A stretch of 18,461 nucleotides of DNA, taken from contig JALNVO010000023.1 in NCBI GenBank assembly GCA_023231365.1, positions 1 through 18,461 on the forward strand, in the 5' to 3' direction. Of this stretch, positions 7,482 to 14,692 are shown one piece after another (the first letter of the stretch is position 1; each line of letters starts with the position of its first letter). This DNA comes from Fibrobacteraceae bacterium. GTDB taxonomy: Bacteria > Fibrobacterota > Fibrobacteria > Fibrobacterales > Fibrobacteraceae. The notes below the pieces were generated by a model. That model searched no databases. It was not told where the DNA came from and saw only the letters and a list, made by a program, of their open reading frames with translations. A program made the position numbers and the translations under genes.

Positions 7482-8448
7482 TCCTACCACCACTTTTCGA
7501 ACGCAAAAGAACCCAAAAGACGATAGGCGCGCCAAACAAGCTCGTTACCGCAGACAAAGGAACAGAATCAAATAATCCTGAAAGCAAAGCCAACGCAGCA
7601 CCGACAAAAGCCGTTGCAGGCAATAGAATCCGGTGATTGGAAGTTCTGAAAATTCCAAAAGCAATATGCGGCGAAACAAGTCCCAAAAAGCCGATAGGTC
7701 CGCAATAAACTGTAGCCCCGGCAGCAAGAAGGCTCGACCCTGACAGAACGAGCAGGCGGAACATTTTAACATTCACCCCTAGCGATTCGGCAAAGGAATC
7801 GCTTACCTGTGCAGCATTCAAATAACGGATGCCCACAACCGACAAAAAAAGTCCTGCTAGAGAAACCGCTCCAAAGAAAGGAACATCCGCAAGCAACAGT
7901 CTCGAAAACGAACCAAAGCCCCAAGCCATAAAGCCTCGCAAAGCCTCAGCACTACTCGTATACATCAAAAAAGAAACAACGGCGTCTACGAAATAACCAA
8001 GCATCAGGCCAACAATCAAAAGGGAAACTGGATGAGAAATGAATTTAGATGCAAAAAGAATCAAGACTATTACAGCAAAGGCTCCAACCGCAGCACAAGG
8101 AACGATGCCAAAAGAGCCCCGTCCTAACCCAGCCAACAAAACTAATGCGACCCCGAGGTTTGCCCCTGAGCTCACCCCAAGAACAAAAGGACCTGCCAAA
8201 GGATTCTTAAAGACACTTTGCAAAACAAGGCCGGAAACACCCAAAGAGATGCCTGCAAATAAAGCCGCACAAGCCTTCGGAATGCGGATTTGCCAGACAA
8301 TCTCATCAACAAATACAGGCGCATTTCCAATCAGAGAATGCCAAACATCTTCCGCATGCAATGCGGAAGAACCGGAAACAAGTGTAAAAGAAAAAAGAAA
8401 AAGAACAACAAAAGCCAAAAAGGCAAACCCAAGAAGAGTCCGCCTCAT
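7474..8448 (-). CDS. FecCD/BtuC-family ABC transporter permease
   Basis: An inner-membrane permease of 324 residues, the usual length for a BtuC/FecCD/HmuU subunit, which normally has ten membrane helices and works as a homodimer. Family blocks visible are RIPKACAALFAGISLGVSGLV near residues 55-75, the FKNPLAGPFVLGVSSGAN block, and near the C-terminus GPIGFLGLVSPHIA, which precedes the cytoplasmic coupling helix that meets the ATPase. Likely substrates in the family are ferric siderophores, haem and cobalamin; the sequence does not choose. It starts 3 nt after the exported unknown protein's stop codon and overlaps the ATPase gene by 8 bp. No periplasmic binding protein (TroA/FepB fold) is encoded next to it, which is unusual for this family. 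Confidence 0.93.
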   Translation of the reverse strand: MRRTLLGFAFLAFVVLFLFSFTLVSGSSALHAEDVWHSLIGNAPVFVDEIVWQIRIPKACAALFAGISLGVSGLVLQSVFKNPLAGPFVLGVSSGANLGVALVLLAGLGRGSFGIVPCAAVGAFAVIVLILFASKFISHPVSLLIVGLMLGYFVDAVVSFLMYTSSAEALRGFMAWGFGSFSRLLLADVPFFGAVSLAGLFLSVVGIRYLNAAQVSDSFAESLGVNVKMFRLLVLSGSSLLAAGATVYCGPIGFLGLVSPHIAFGIFRTSNHRILLPATAFVGAALALLSGLFDSVPLSAVTSLFGAPIVFWVLLRSKSGGRNA

Positions 8449-8451
8449 AGC

Positions 8452-9246
8452 CTACTTTCCGTTATACTTCAAAACCGATTGCGGTTCAGCGGATTTTTCC
8501 GCCTCGCGGAAATAATATTCAGGCTCAACATTGTCAAAGCCCTGTAAAGCGTTTAACCAATTGTCGTTCAAATCGCGGAATTCCAATTTGATCAAATGGT
8601 ATTTGAACTTTTTCCCGTCTACCTTGAAGCGGATATAATCCCAACGGACAACACCGCGTTCCTTAAAGACTTCTCTTGTTATAATCGTAGAATCATTGTC
8701 AAACCGGTACTTGGCGCGATAGGAATATTCACCAGTCATCTGATAACGACCGGAATCGGAATAAGTCCGGGTCACACCGGCAATCGTATCATTCATACCA
8801 AAGACAAGCTCCGCATCGCGGAAAGCATGACCATGAGGAAGAATCGGTGTCCGCCAGCTTCCGGCAACGGAAGCTTTCATCTTCTTCTGATAAACAGTAT
8901 CTACTTTCCAATGGTCAAAATTGTTTTTGTCATAATTGGCGCGCGGAATATAATTGCCAGCGGCAATCGCTGCACGCACGCTATCGGCCTTCACCTTGGC
9001 CAAGCTGTCCGAATTCACGCCGTTGCTTCCATCGGAAGCCAAAGCCGCCGAAATAGAATCCATCTTCGCCTGAATGGCATTTCCTAAATCGCCAGGACCG
9101 CGCGAAGTCGCAACGGAATCCACTGCTGCGGACGACAATATTAAAGAGGAAGAAGAAGTCACAACAGATGCCGACTCAGGCTGATCTCCAAAAGCCAACC
9201 CAGATACGCACAAAAAAACAACAAGAGAACTATAAATTCGATTCAA
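8452..9246 (-). CDS. Exported protein of unknown function, first gene of the ABC importer operon
   Basis: I do not recognise this protein. From the TTG at 9246 it has 264 residues: a signal peptide (hydrophobic SSLVVFLCVSGLAFG, likely cut before DQPES), a Ser/Ala-rich linker of about 70 residues that is probably disordered, and a C-terminal domain of about 160 residues with alternating polar/hydrophobic strands rich in Tyr, Trp and Phe (for example GEYSYRAKYRF and GVVRWDYIRFKVDG), suggesting a beta-barrel or sandwich of lipocalin-like type. The TTG is chosen because AGAGG lies 7 nt upstream and the signal peptide begins there. An ATG at 9312 would add 22 residues and overlap the divergent nspC gene head to head. 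The permease follows 3 nt downstream, so it may serve the importer, but it does not look like a standard binding protein. Confidence 0.75.
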   Translation of the reverse strand: MNRIYSSLVVFLCVSGLAFGDQPESASVVTSSSSLILSSAAVDSVATSRGPGDLGNAIQAKMDSISAALASDGSNGVNSDSLAKVKADSVRAAIAAGNYIPRANYDKNNFDHWKVDTVYQKKMKASVAGSWRTPILPHGHAFRDAELVFGMNDTIAGVTRTYSDSGRYQMTGEYSYRAKYRFDNDSTIITREVFKERGVVRWDYIRFKVDGKKFKYHLIKLEFRDLNDNWLNALQGFDNVEPEYYFREAEKSAEPQSVLKYNGK

Positions 9247-9294
9247 GGGAAAACCTCTCTTGGGGATAAATCTAGTAAAAAGTAAATTTAAACC

Positions 9295-10422
9295 ATGATC
9301 GATTATTCTCAAGTTCCAAGTCCTTGCTACGTTCTCGAAGAAAAACGCCTGATCCGCAACCTAGAAACACTCAAAAAAGTCGAAGACAAGGCGGGAGTAA
9401 AAATCATTTGCGCCCTGAAAGGGTACAGCATGTGGAGTACATTCCCCCTCATTTCGAAATACCTCGCCGGAGCCACAGCATCAAGCCTCAACGAAGCAAA
9501 ACTCGCGCGCGAAGAAATGGGAAAGGAAGTCCACGTATTTGCCCCAGTCTACGCAAAAGACGAAATTGATGAAATTCTCCAACTCTCCAACCACATCACG
9601 TTCAATAGTTTCAGTCAATGGATGCGGTTTAAGGATAAAACGCTCAAAGCCAAAGTCAGCCCGGGTATTCGCGTAAACCCAGAATCATCTACCATCGACA
9701 CCGATCTCTACAACCCCTGCGGAAAATATTCTAGGCTCGGCGTCACCCTCAAAGAATTCCGCCCGGATCTTCTGAGCGGGATCGAAGGGCTCCACTTTCA
9801 CGCGCTCTGTGAACAGAATGCAGACGCACTGGAAGCCGTACTCAAAGCTTTCGAAGAAAAATTCGGCAACTGGATACCCAAAATGAAATGGGTAAACTTC
9901 GGCGGCGGGCACCATATCACCCGCAAGGATTACGATGTGGAACGCCTCATTCGCGCTCTCAAGGCCTTTAAAGAACGCTATCCACGAGTCCAGGTAATAC
10001 TCGAACCCGGGGAAGCCGTAGGCTGGCAGACAGGTGAACTTGTTTCAAGCGTTGAAGATGTTGTGCACAATGAAAAAGACATCGCCATTCTGAACATATC
10101 CGTCAGCGCCCACATGCCGGATTGCCTGGAAATGCCCTACCGGCCGGAAATCATCGGTGCAGGCAAACCCGGAGAAAAAGCATTTGAATATCGTTTGGGA
10201 GGCGGAACCTGCCTCGCAGGTGACATCGTCGGCGACTACTCATTCGATAAGCCACTCCAAGTCGGAGACCGAATCATATTCTTTGATATGATCCATTATA
10301 CAATGGTCAAAACGACATTCTTCAACGGAGTACGCCACCCGAGCATCGGTATCTGGACTTTGGACAACAAATTCAAACTTGTACACAAATTTACGTACGA
10401 ACAATTCAAAGAAAAGTTATGA
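9295..10422 (+). CDS. nspC: Carboxynorspermidine/carboxyspermidine decarboxylase
   Basis: A PLP enzyme of the alanine-racemase fold (type III) that decarboxylates carboxynorspermidine or carboxyspermidine, the last step of the alternative polyamine route. The 375-residue product aligns throughout with Vibrio NspC as I remember it. Lys42 in ICALKGYSMWS is the PLP lysine, and the HFHALCE block, glycine-rich WVNFGGGHHIT, LEPGEAVG and GGTCLAGD (catalytic Cys) are all in order, ending with YTMVKTTFFNG. The partner carboxynorspermidine dehydrogenase is not in the window. No Shine-Dalgarno site is evident before the ATG at 9295. It diverges from the exported-protein gene across only 48 bp, and its stop overlaps the tsaE start (ATGA), suggesting coupled translation. 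Confidence 0.93.
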   Translation: MIDYSQVPSPCYVLEEKRLIRNLETLKKVEDKAGVKIICALKGYSMWSTFPLISKYLAGATASSLNEAKLAREEMGKEVHVFAPVYAKDEIDEILQLSNHITFNSFSQWMRFKDKTLKAKVSPGIRVNPESSTIDTDLYNPCGKYSRLGVTLKEFRPDLLSGIEGLHFHALCEQNADALEAVLKAFEEKFGNWIPKMKWVNFGGGHHITRKDYDVERLIRALKAFKERYPRVQVILEPGEAVGWQTGELVSSVEDVVHNEKDIAILNISVSAHMPDCLEMPYRPEIIGAGKPGEKAFEYRLGGGTCLAGDIVGDYSFDKPLQVGDRIIFFDMIHYTMVKTTFFNGVRHPSIGIWTLDNKFKLVHKFTYEQFKEKL

Positions 10423-10877
10423 CAAAATTTGTCAAAACAATTGAAATTATTACACACTCCGAAAAAGAAACTTTTGAATGGGCGGAAAATTTCGGGAAAA
10501 GTCTCAAAAAAGGTTCCGTCGTGGCACTTTATGGGACTCTCGGTGCAGGTAAGACCGTCATCTGCCGAGGCATTTGCAAAGGGCTAGGCTATTCGGGGCA
10601 AGTGAATTCCCCCACCTATACAATCGTCCATGAATATCCAAATGCGGAACTACCCCTCTTCCATTTAGATCTGTACAGACTTCCACCACATGCAGACTTG
10701 AACGAAATTGGAGTAGACTATTATATGTCAAGCGAGGGAGTCACACTCATTGAATGGCCAGAGCGGCTGGAAGAAGAAACGGCAAGTATTACTCACCGTT
10801 TAAATATTGAAATCATTGAAGAAGATTCAAGGAAAATTTCCGTGGAAACTATTTCGAAAGCAGAGAATCCGTCTTAG
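10419..10877 (+). CDS. tsaE: tRNA threonylcarbamoyladenosine biosynthesis ATPase TsaE
   Basis: TsaE (formerly YjeE) is the small ATPase that, with TsaB and TsaD, drives the t6A37 modification of ANN-decoding tRNAs. The 152-residue length equals the family norm. Visible motifs are the P-loop GTLGAGKT (39-46), the SPTYTIVHEY block with the conserved Ser-Pro-Thr, HLDLYRL, and LIEWPER near the C-terminus. The start ATG is fused with the nspC stop (ATGA, 4 bp overlap). The last 29 bp overlap the convergent membrane-protein gene, so the final residues (roughly ISKAENPS) share DNA with the other gene's C-terminus. Function is not linked to nspC in any way I know; the pairing looks like opportunistic coupling. 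Confidence 0.95.
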   Translation: MTKFVKTIEIITHSEKETFEWAENFGKSLKKGSVVALYGTLGAGKTVICRGICKGLGYSGQVNSPTYTIVHEYPNAELPLFHLDLYRLPPHADLNEIGVDYYMSSEGVTLIEWPERLEEETASITHRLNIEIIEEDSRKISVETISKAENPS

Positions 10878-11406
10878 TCGCAGTATCTACAGGAACACTC
10901 TGTGGGAAAGTCTTTTTCCATTCTTCCCAAATTTCCGCATCGTCCTTCTCCAAAAGGACCGGGCCCGAAAACTTCTGCATCGCCTTGACGGCTGCCACTG
11001 TATCATGCGAAACTAAAGCCCTTTTCACAGATTCAAATACATCCTCTTGTGTATTTTGCATATCTTCAATGAACCCCAAACGGAGGACTCTCAAGCTATC
11101 AAATGCTGGCGTTGCATAATTGAGATCCCAAGTGCTATCGTAGCAGGCTTTGGCAGAAGGATAGTCTTCCGCATCGAATAAGACGGCACAACGGGTAAAC
11201 ATCTCAGCGCTTTTTTGCTTGGTGTATTGATAATATTTGTATCCGCCGATGATAAGGATGGCGATCACAATCAATACAAGGGCATCTTGCCAGCCAATAA
11301 AGTTGGAAACAGTCGTTTTTTTCTTATTCCCGGAGCCTTCTTCCGAATCATCCTCTGGATCATCCAGAGGATTTTTTCCACCCATCATATTCATAAAACT
11401 GATCAT
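10849..11406 (-). CDS. Single-pass membrane protein of unknown function
   Basis: A 185-residue protein I cannot assign to a family. It has an acidic, flexible N-terminus (PLDDPEDDSEEGSG, then NKKK), one strong membrane helix at about residues 42-58 (ALVLIVIAILIIGG) and a C-terminal region of about 125 residues that is probably helical. The spacing of FDAEDYPSAKACYDS and similar pieces recalls a degenerate TPR or YfgM-like fold. The positive KKK before the helix suggests an N-in topology with the C-terminal domain in the periplasm. AGGAG lies 5 nt before the ATG at 11406, in the 11-nt gap after the sufE-like gene, so the two are in one operon. Its end overlaps tsaE by 29 bp. Confidence 0.75.
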   Translation of the reverse strand: MISFMNMMGGKNPLDDPEDDSEEGSGNKKKTTVSNFIGWQDALVLIVIAILIIGGYKYYQYTKQKSAEMFTRCAVLFDAEDYPSAKACYDSTWDLNYATPAFDSLRVLRLGFIEDMQNTQEDVFESVKRALVSHDTVAAVKAMQKFSGPVLLEKDDAEIWEEWKKTFPQSVPVDTATKTDSLLSK

Positions 11407-11417
11407 AGAGACTCCTA

Positions 11418-11873
11418 TTATTTTGCCATTTTTTGAGCCGCAATAGCCTCAAAAACTTTAGCATACAAATAAATTTGCTTGAGAAGGCTAGCAAAGCCGT
11501 TCGCCCGAGTTGGCGAAAGTCCGACATTCAAGCCTATTCTCTGAAAGAACGCCGGAGACACAGAAAGAATTTCCGCAGGAGTCCGGTCATTGTAAATCTG
11601 GAGAGCGAGCGCACCCAAACCTCTGCTAATGAGGGGATTCGCCGCTCCCACTTCGGTATCCATATGCAAATGGAGAATTCCATTCTTGAACTCAGGAACT
11701 AAAAACATCCGGGATGCACAGCCAGAAACCAAAAATTTTTCTCCTTTCAGTTTGGAATCCATACCAGGATGCTCTTTAGCGAGTTTGAGCAGGAATTCCC
11801 ATTTATCGTCCGGAGAAGTAAACGCGGCAAATGTCGCGCTGATCTCATCTTGAACTTCTTGGATACTTTTCAT
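11418..11873 (-). CDS. sufE: SufE-family Fe-S cluster assembly protein (sulfur acceptor)
   Basis: SufE takes persulfide sulfur from a SufS-type cysteine desulfurase and passes it on for iron-sulfur cluster building. The 151-residue product has the acceptor Cys52 in LVSGCASRMFL (E. coli SufE has the same VxGC pattern at Cys51), followed by the GAANPLISRGLGALALQIYNDRTPAEIL stretch that matches the conserved core (D/E-A-x-I-x-x-G-L), and the C-terminal GLSPTRANGFASLL block. The ATG at 11873 is preferred to the TTG at 11876. No sufS or sufBCD genes are visible nearby. It lies 14 nt after the flavoprotein gene and 11 nt before the membrane-protein gene, all on the minus strand. It could equally be the CsdE paralogue. 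Confidence 0.9.
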   Translation of the reverse strand: MKSIQEVQDEISATFAAFTSPDDKWEFLLKLAKEHPGMDSKLKGEKFLVSGCASRMFLVPEFKNGILHLHMDTEVGAANPLISRGLGALALQIYNDRTPAEILSVSPAFFQRIGLNVGLSPTRANGFASLLKQIYLYAKVFEAIAAQKMAK

Positions 11874-11887
11874 CAACCATTTCGACC

Positions 11888-13090
11888 TTAAATAAAGAAC
11901 GACCGCATCTTCCAGAAGATGCTCGGAGAAGAAGACAACACAGAAAAGAAAATGCGGAAAAGCGAACGCTTTTCAATTGGAATAGAAGCCAATTTGTGCG
12001 CAGCCCGGTCAAACTGAGAATCCTTGATGCTCGCAAAACCGTCTTTCGCCCTAGCAAGTCCTAAATGACTCTTCCCTTGAACCTCCATCCAATGGGTCCG
12101 GATAGAATCTTCAATATCACGGCGTTCCTCTTCCAACTCGGAAGCGAGCCAATCCACAGCAGATTCACCGGCAATTTTTCCACTTTTCATCGCTTCAATA
12201 ATACCCGATCGGCTAATCGGATTGACAGTACTCGCCGCATCGCCCGCCTTAAATACGCCTAAAGCAGCTAAAGGCCGGAACGATTGACCGCATGGAATGC
12301 CCCCCCCATGCACAGAAAGAATTTTCGCTTCGGGATAGGAATCGGCAATAAATTTCAAAAGAGTTTCACGAGGCGGATAGGTGCGCAAATATTGTCGGGC
12401 ATTCACCAACCCCACATTGACAGTTTTTCCATCGCGGGGAAACACCCAGCCATATCCACCGGGAAAATATTTATGGCCAAAAAGGAGCTCGATATGATGC
12501 ACATCATGCGGGATACCTTCTGCTATAGCAAAAATGGCAGGTTCCAAATCAAAATTGCCCGATTCCAAAGTTTCCAAACCCGGCACGCCGCGCGTAATCT
12601 TCGACCCCGGTCCAGTCGCATCAATGACAACCTTGGCCTTAAGCCCGCACTCTTCATCCCCGGAACGCAATTTCACATTCCAAAGAGAATCATCGGAGCG
12701 GGACAGGTGAATTACCTCTGAAGAAAAATCACATTCCACACCCAAAGAAGCAACCGCATCCGCTATTTCATGGTGAAATTTAGCCCGGTCCAATATATAT
12801 CCGCACTCTTTTTGCTGAAAACCAACCCGAGTCCCATCAGGAGACGTAAAAAAAACACCATTCAAATGCTGGCGGATCCAGTATTCATTCGGCTTCCAAT
12901 AACGGGCAAGAATCCTCTGAGACACGGCCTCTGCACAAGACACGGGTTCTTTCCATGGGCTCTTCCGGTCCACAATAGCGACTTTAAAACGGCCTGGAGC
13001 CCGTTTTTGAAGAGAAAAAGCAGCATACAAACCTGCAGGACCTGCTCCACAGATCAAAACATCATATTCTTTTGACAAAAACCGCATCAT
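11888..13090 (-). CDS. Geranylgeranyl-reductase-family FAD-dependent oxidoreductase
   Basis: A 400-residue flavoprotein of the p-hydroxybenzoate-hydroxylase/geranylgeranyl reductase fold. The N-terminal FAD-binding Rossmann motif is GAGPAG (15-20), followed by IVDRK. The conserved Cys52 lies in PVSCAEAV, as in archaeal and plant geranylgeranyl reductases. GYGWVFPRDG matches the family's YxWxFP motif, and GDAASTVNPISRSGIIEAM is the second FAD contact. The family reduces isoprenoid double bonds in lipids, quinones or chlorophyll side chains; here the substrate is unknown, with menaquinone or a polyprenol possible. Two ATGs (13090 and 13087) start the frame and neither has a clear ribosome site. 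It heads a minus-strand operon with the SufE-like and membrane proteins. The last 60 residues (Ser/Phe-rich) are unlike the core. Confidence 0.85.
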   Translation of the reverse strand: MMRFLSKEYDVLICGAGPAGLYAAFSLQKRAPGRFKVAIVDRKSPWKEPVSCAEAVSQRILARYWKPNEYWIRQHLNGVFFTSPDGTRVGFQQKECGYILDRAKFHHEIADAVASLGVECDFSSEVIHLSRSDDSLWNVKLRSGDEECGLKAKVVIDATGPGSKITRGVPGLETLESGNFDLEPAIFAIAEGIPHDVHHIELLFGHKYFPGGYGWVFPRDGKTVNVGLVNARQYLRTYPPRETLLKFIADSYPEAKILSVHGGGIPCGQSFRPLAALGVFKAGDAASTVNPISRSGIIEAMKSGKIAGESAVDWLASELEEERRDIEDSIRTHWMEVQGKSHLGLARAKDGFASIKDSQFDRAAHKLASIPIEKRSLFRIFFSVLSSSPSIFWKMRSFFI

Positions 13091-13206
13091 ACGGAAAGCA
13101 AAATAGCTTTTTATTTAAAACCTTTTATCTTTTTTTTTACGCGAAGGCTTTTTTTAATTATTTTAGGGACATTGATTTTGGATTACTCTTAAAAAGGGAT
13201 CATGAA
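13091..13206. promoter_or_regulatory. AT-rich divergent intergenic region (flavoprotein gene / pentapeptide-repeat gene)
   Basis: This 116-bp gap holds the starts of two divergent transcription units. It has several T runs (8-10 long). A weak plus-strand promoter candidate is TTTACG at 13136-13141 and TATTTT at 13159-13164, spaced 17 bp, with three or four matches to each consensus box. A ribosome site AAAGGGA ends 7 nt before the pentapeptide protein's ATG at 13207. I see no convincing minus-strand promoter. The plus frame is open from 13072, but those 45 extra residues are Phe-rich and not signal-like, so they are treated as non-coding. Confidence 0.3.
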
Positions 13207-14628
13207 ATGAACAAGCACCACAAATTGACTGCAAAATTCGGTGTTCTTCTCCTCGCCACGCTGACTTCCAGCGTTTTCTCCCAGGAAACGGATTGGCGCA
13301 ACAAAGACATCAACATTTCTTTTAGAGACAAGCGCATTGACGGATTCCGCTTTGATAATGCGAAAGCAGTAAAGAACGTGACCGACTTCCAGCGTGCGAA
13401 CGCAACAGAAAATCCGGTATCCTTTTATGGAGCGGATTTGCAGGAAGTCAAATTCCAGAATTCCGTAATGAACAAGCCGGACTTTAGAGAAGCTAACCTC
13501 TCCCACGCGGTCCTCAGCGGTGCTGATATGCGCGAATCCGACTTTAAAGAAGCTATCCTCAAGGAAGCCAACCTCTACCGTGCAACACTTCTTGACAGCC
13601 GCTTCCCAAAAGCGGATCTTGAAGGCGCCCGGCTCGATGCTATGAAGGTTTCCGACCAAGCCGATTTCAGCAAAGCAAACCTTACGAACGCATCTGTCGT
13701 GGATGTGGATTTGACCCAAGCTGATTTCAGCAAGGCAAATCTCACCAACACAAATTTTTCCCGTTCCTTGATGGGCGGTGCAAACTTGTCCAAGGCGACT
13801 ATCGTTAAAACAGATTTCACAGGTTGCAATCTCATCAACGCAGACTTCTCCGATGTGGAACTCAAAGACGTCAATTTCACCAAGGCAGGTCTTTCCCGCG
13901 TCGACTTCAGCGGCACGGACTTCAACAACGTGAACTTGCAGAGCGCCGACCTTTCCCTTACTACATTCAATGAAGTAGATCTTTCGAGGACCCAATTGCA
14001 GAAGGCTTCTTTTGCGCAATCCACAGTCAAGAATATGACTTTCAACGGTCAAGACCTTACAGGCGTCGTCTTCGATAAGGGAACACTTACCAAAAGCTCT
14101 CTTGAGAAGGCCATCCTAAATGGCACTTCCTACTTCGATGGCGAAGTAAGCAAGAGCGTATTCCGTTCTGCAGAAATGCAGAAAGCCGTATTTGATGGTT
14201 CCTACGTCAAGAAGGACATCTTTGACAATGCCAACCTCACAAAGGCCAACTTCTCCAATTCCACAATTGAATACTCTAGTTTTGACCTTGCAACGCTGAC
14301 CGGCGCAAACTTCTCCGGAGCGAAGCTCACGAACGTCACATTCCTCAATGCCAATCTTCAGAATTCCAAGTTCGACGCAGACACCAAGATGGAAAATGTG
14401 GACTTCTCCGGAGCGGATCTTTCTCATGCCCGCATTGAAAAGTTCACCGCAAAAAAGGTAATCTATGATGCCAAGACCCAGTTCCCGGACGGTTTTGAAC
14501 CGCGTCAATACGGCTTTACCAAGCTCGGCGAAAAAGCGGCTAGCATTTCTGTAGACAACAGTTCCAAGATTTCTGACGAAGCTATGCCCAAAAAGAAGAA
14601 AAAACGCCGCAAGACCACTGAAGAATAA
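13207..14628 (+). CDS. Secreted pentapeptide-repeat protein with polybasic C-terminal tail
   Basis: A 473-residue protein with a Sec signal peptide (MNKHHK, then hydrophobic FGVLLLATLTSSVFS, likely cut before QETDW). About 380 residues follow of tandem pentapeptide repeats of the A(D/N)Lxx / (D/S)FSxx type, enough for roughly 19 coils of a four-sided right-handed beta-helix. The unit QADFSKANLTN occurs twice exactly 20 residues apart, one coil. The C-terminus is non-repetitive and ends in a basic cluster (PKKKKKRRKTTEE). The ATG at 13207 is chosen over the open frame from 13072 because of the ribosome site AAAGGGA and the signal peptide. Known pentapeptide proteins include DNA-gyrase-protecting DNA mimics, but those are cytoplasmic; this one is exported and its role is unknown. 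It is a single-gene unit, closed by a strong terminator. Confidence 0.9.
   Translation: MNKHHKLTAKFGVLLLATLTSSVFSQETDWRNKDINISFRDKRIDGFRFDNAKAVKNVTDFQRANATENPVSFYGADLQEVKFQNSVMNKPDFREANLSHAVLSGADMRESDFKEAILKEANLYRATLLDSRFPKADLEGARLDAMKVSDQADFSKANLTNASVVDVDLTQADFSKANLTNTNFSRSLMGGANLSKATIVKTDFTGCNLINADFSDVELKDVNFTKAGLSRVDFSGTDFNNVNLQSADLSLTTFNEVDLSRTQLQKASFAQSTVKNMTFNGQDLTGVVFDKGTLTKSSLEKAILNGTSYFDGEVSKSVFRSAEMQKAVFDGSYVKKDIFDNANLTKANFSNSTIEYSSFDLATLTGANFSGAKLTNVTFLNANLQNSKFDADTKMENVDFSGADLSHARIEKFTAKKVIYDAKTQFPDGFEPRQYGFTKLGEKAASISVDNSSKISDEAMPKKKKKRRKTTEE
13654..13750 (+). repeat. 60-bp-period duplication within the pentapeptide-repeat gene
   Basis: The bases around 13661-13690 recur at 13721-13750 with a few silent changes, exactly 60 bp apart, coding twice for QADFSKANLTN. 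Sixty bases equal 20 residues, one turn of the predicted beta-helix, so the duplication fits growth of the solenoid by whole coils. The changes are mostly at third codon positions, which suggests the duplication is not recent. Confidence 0.7.
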
Positions 14629-14647
14629 ATACAATTCTTAGAATGAC

Positions 14648-14686
14648 AAAAACCGTCACTTTTATAAGTGATGGTTTTTTTATTTT
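14648..14686 (+). terminator. Intrinsic terminator after the pentapeptide-repeat gene
   Basis: AAAAACCGTCACTT (14648-14661) pairs with AAGTGATGGTTTTT (14666-14679) over 14 positions with a single G-U wobble and a TTAT loop, followed by more T (to 14686). The stem begins 19 nt after the TAA at 14628. The A run before and the T run after make it usable in both directions, but only plus-strand transcription is expected here. It lies directly before the radA start codon at 14693. Confidence 0.9.
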
Positions 14687-14692
14687 ATAAGC

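Noticed and set aside
9247..9312. ATG at 9312 as start of the exported protein
   Set aside because: It would overlap the nspC start head to head and place 22 non-signal residues before the signal peptide; the TTG at 9246 has AGAGG at good spacing.
13072..13206. 45-residue N-terminal extension of the pentapeptide-repeat protein
   Set aside because: It would begin inside the divergent flavoprotein gene, is Phe-rich without signal-peptide order, and the ATG at 13207 has a good ribosome site and signal peptide.
13189..14052. 287-codon minus-strand open frame opposite the pentapeptide-repeat gene
   Set aside because: Its repetitive Gly/Glu/Cys/Val pattern simply mirrors the pentapeptide codons and it lacks a ribosome site; the plus-strand protein has a signal peptide and regular coils.
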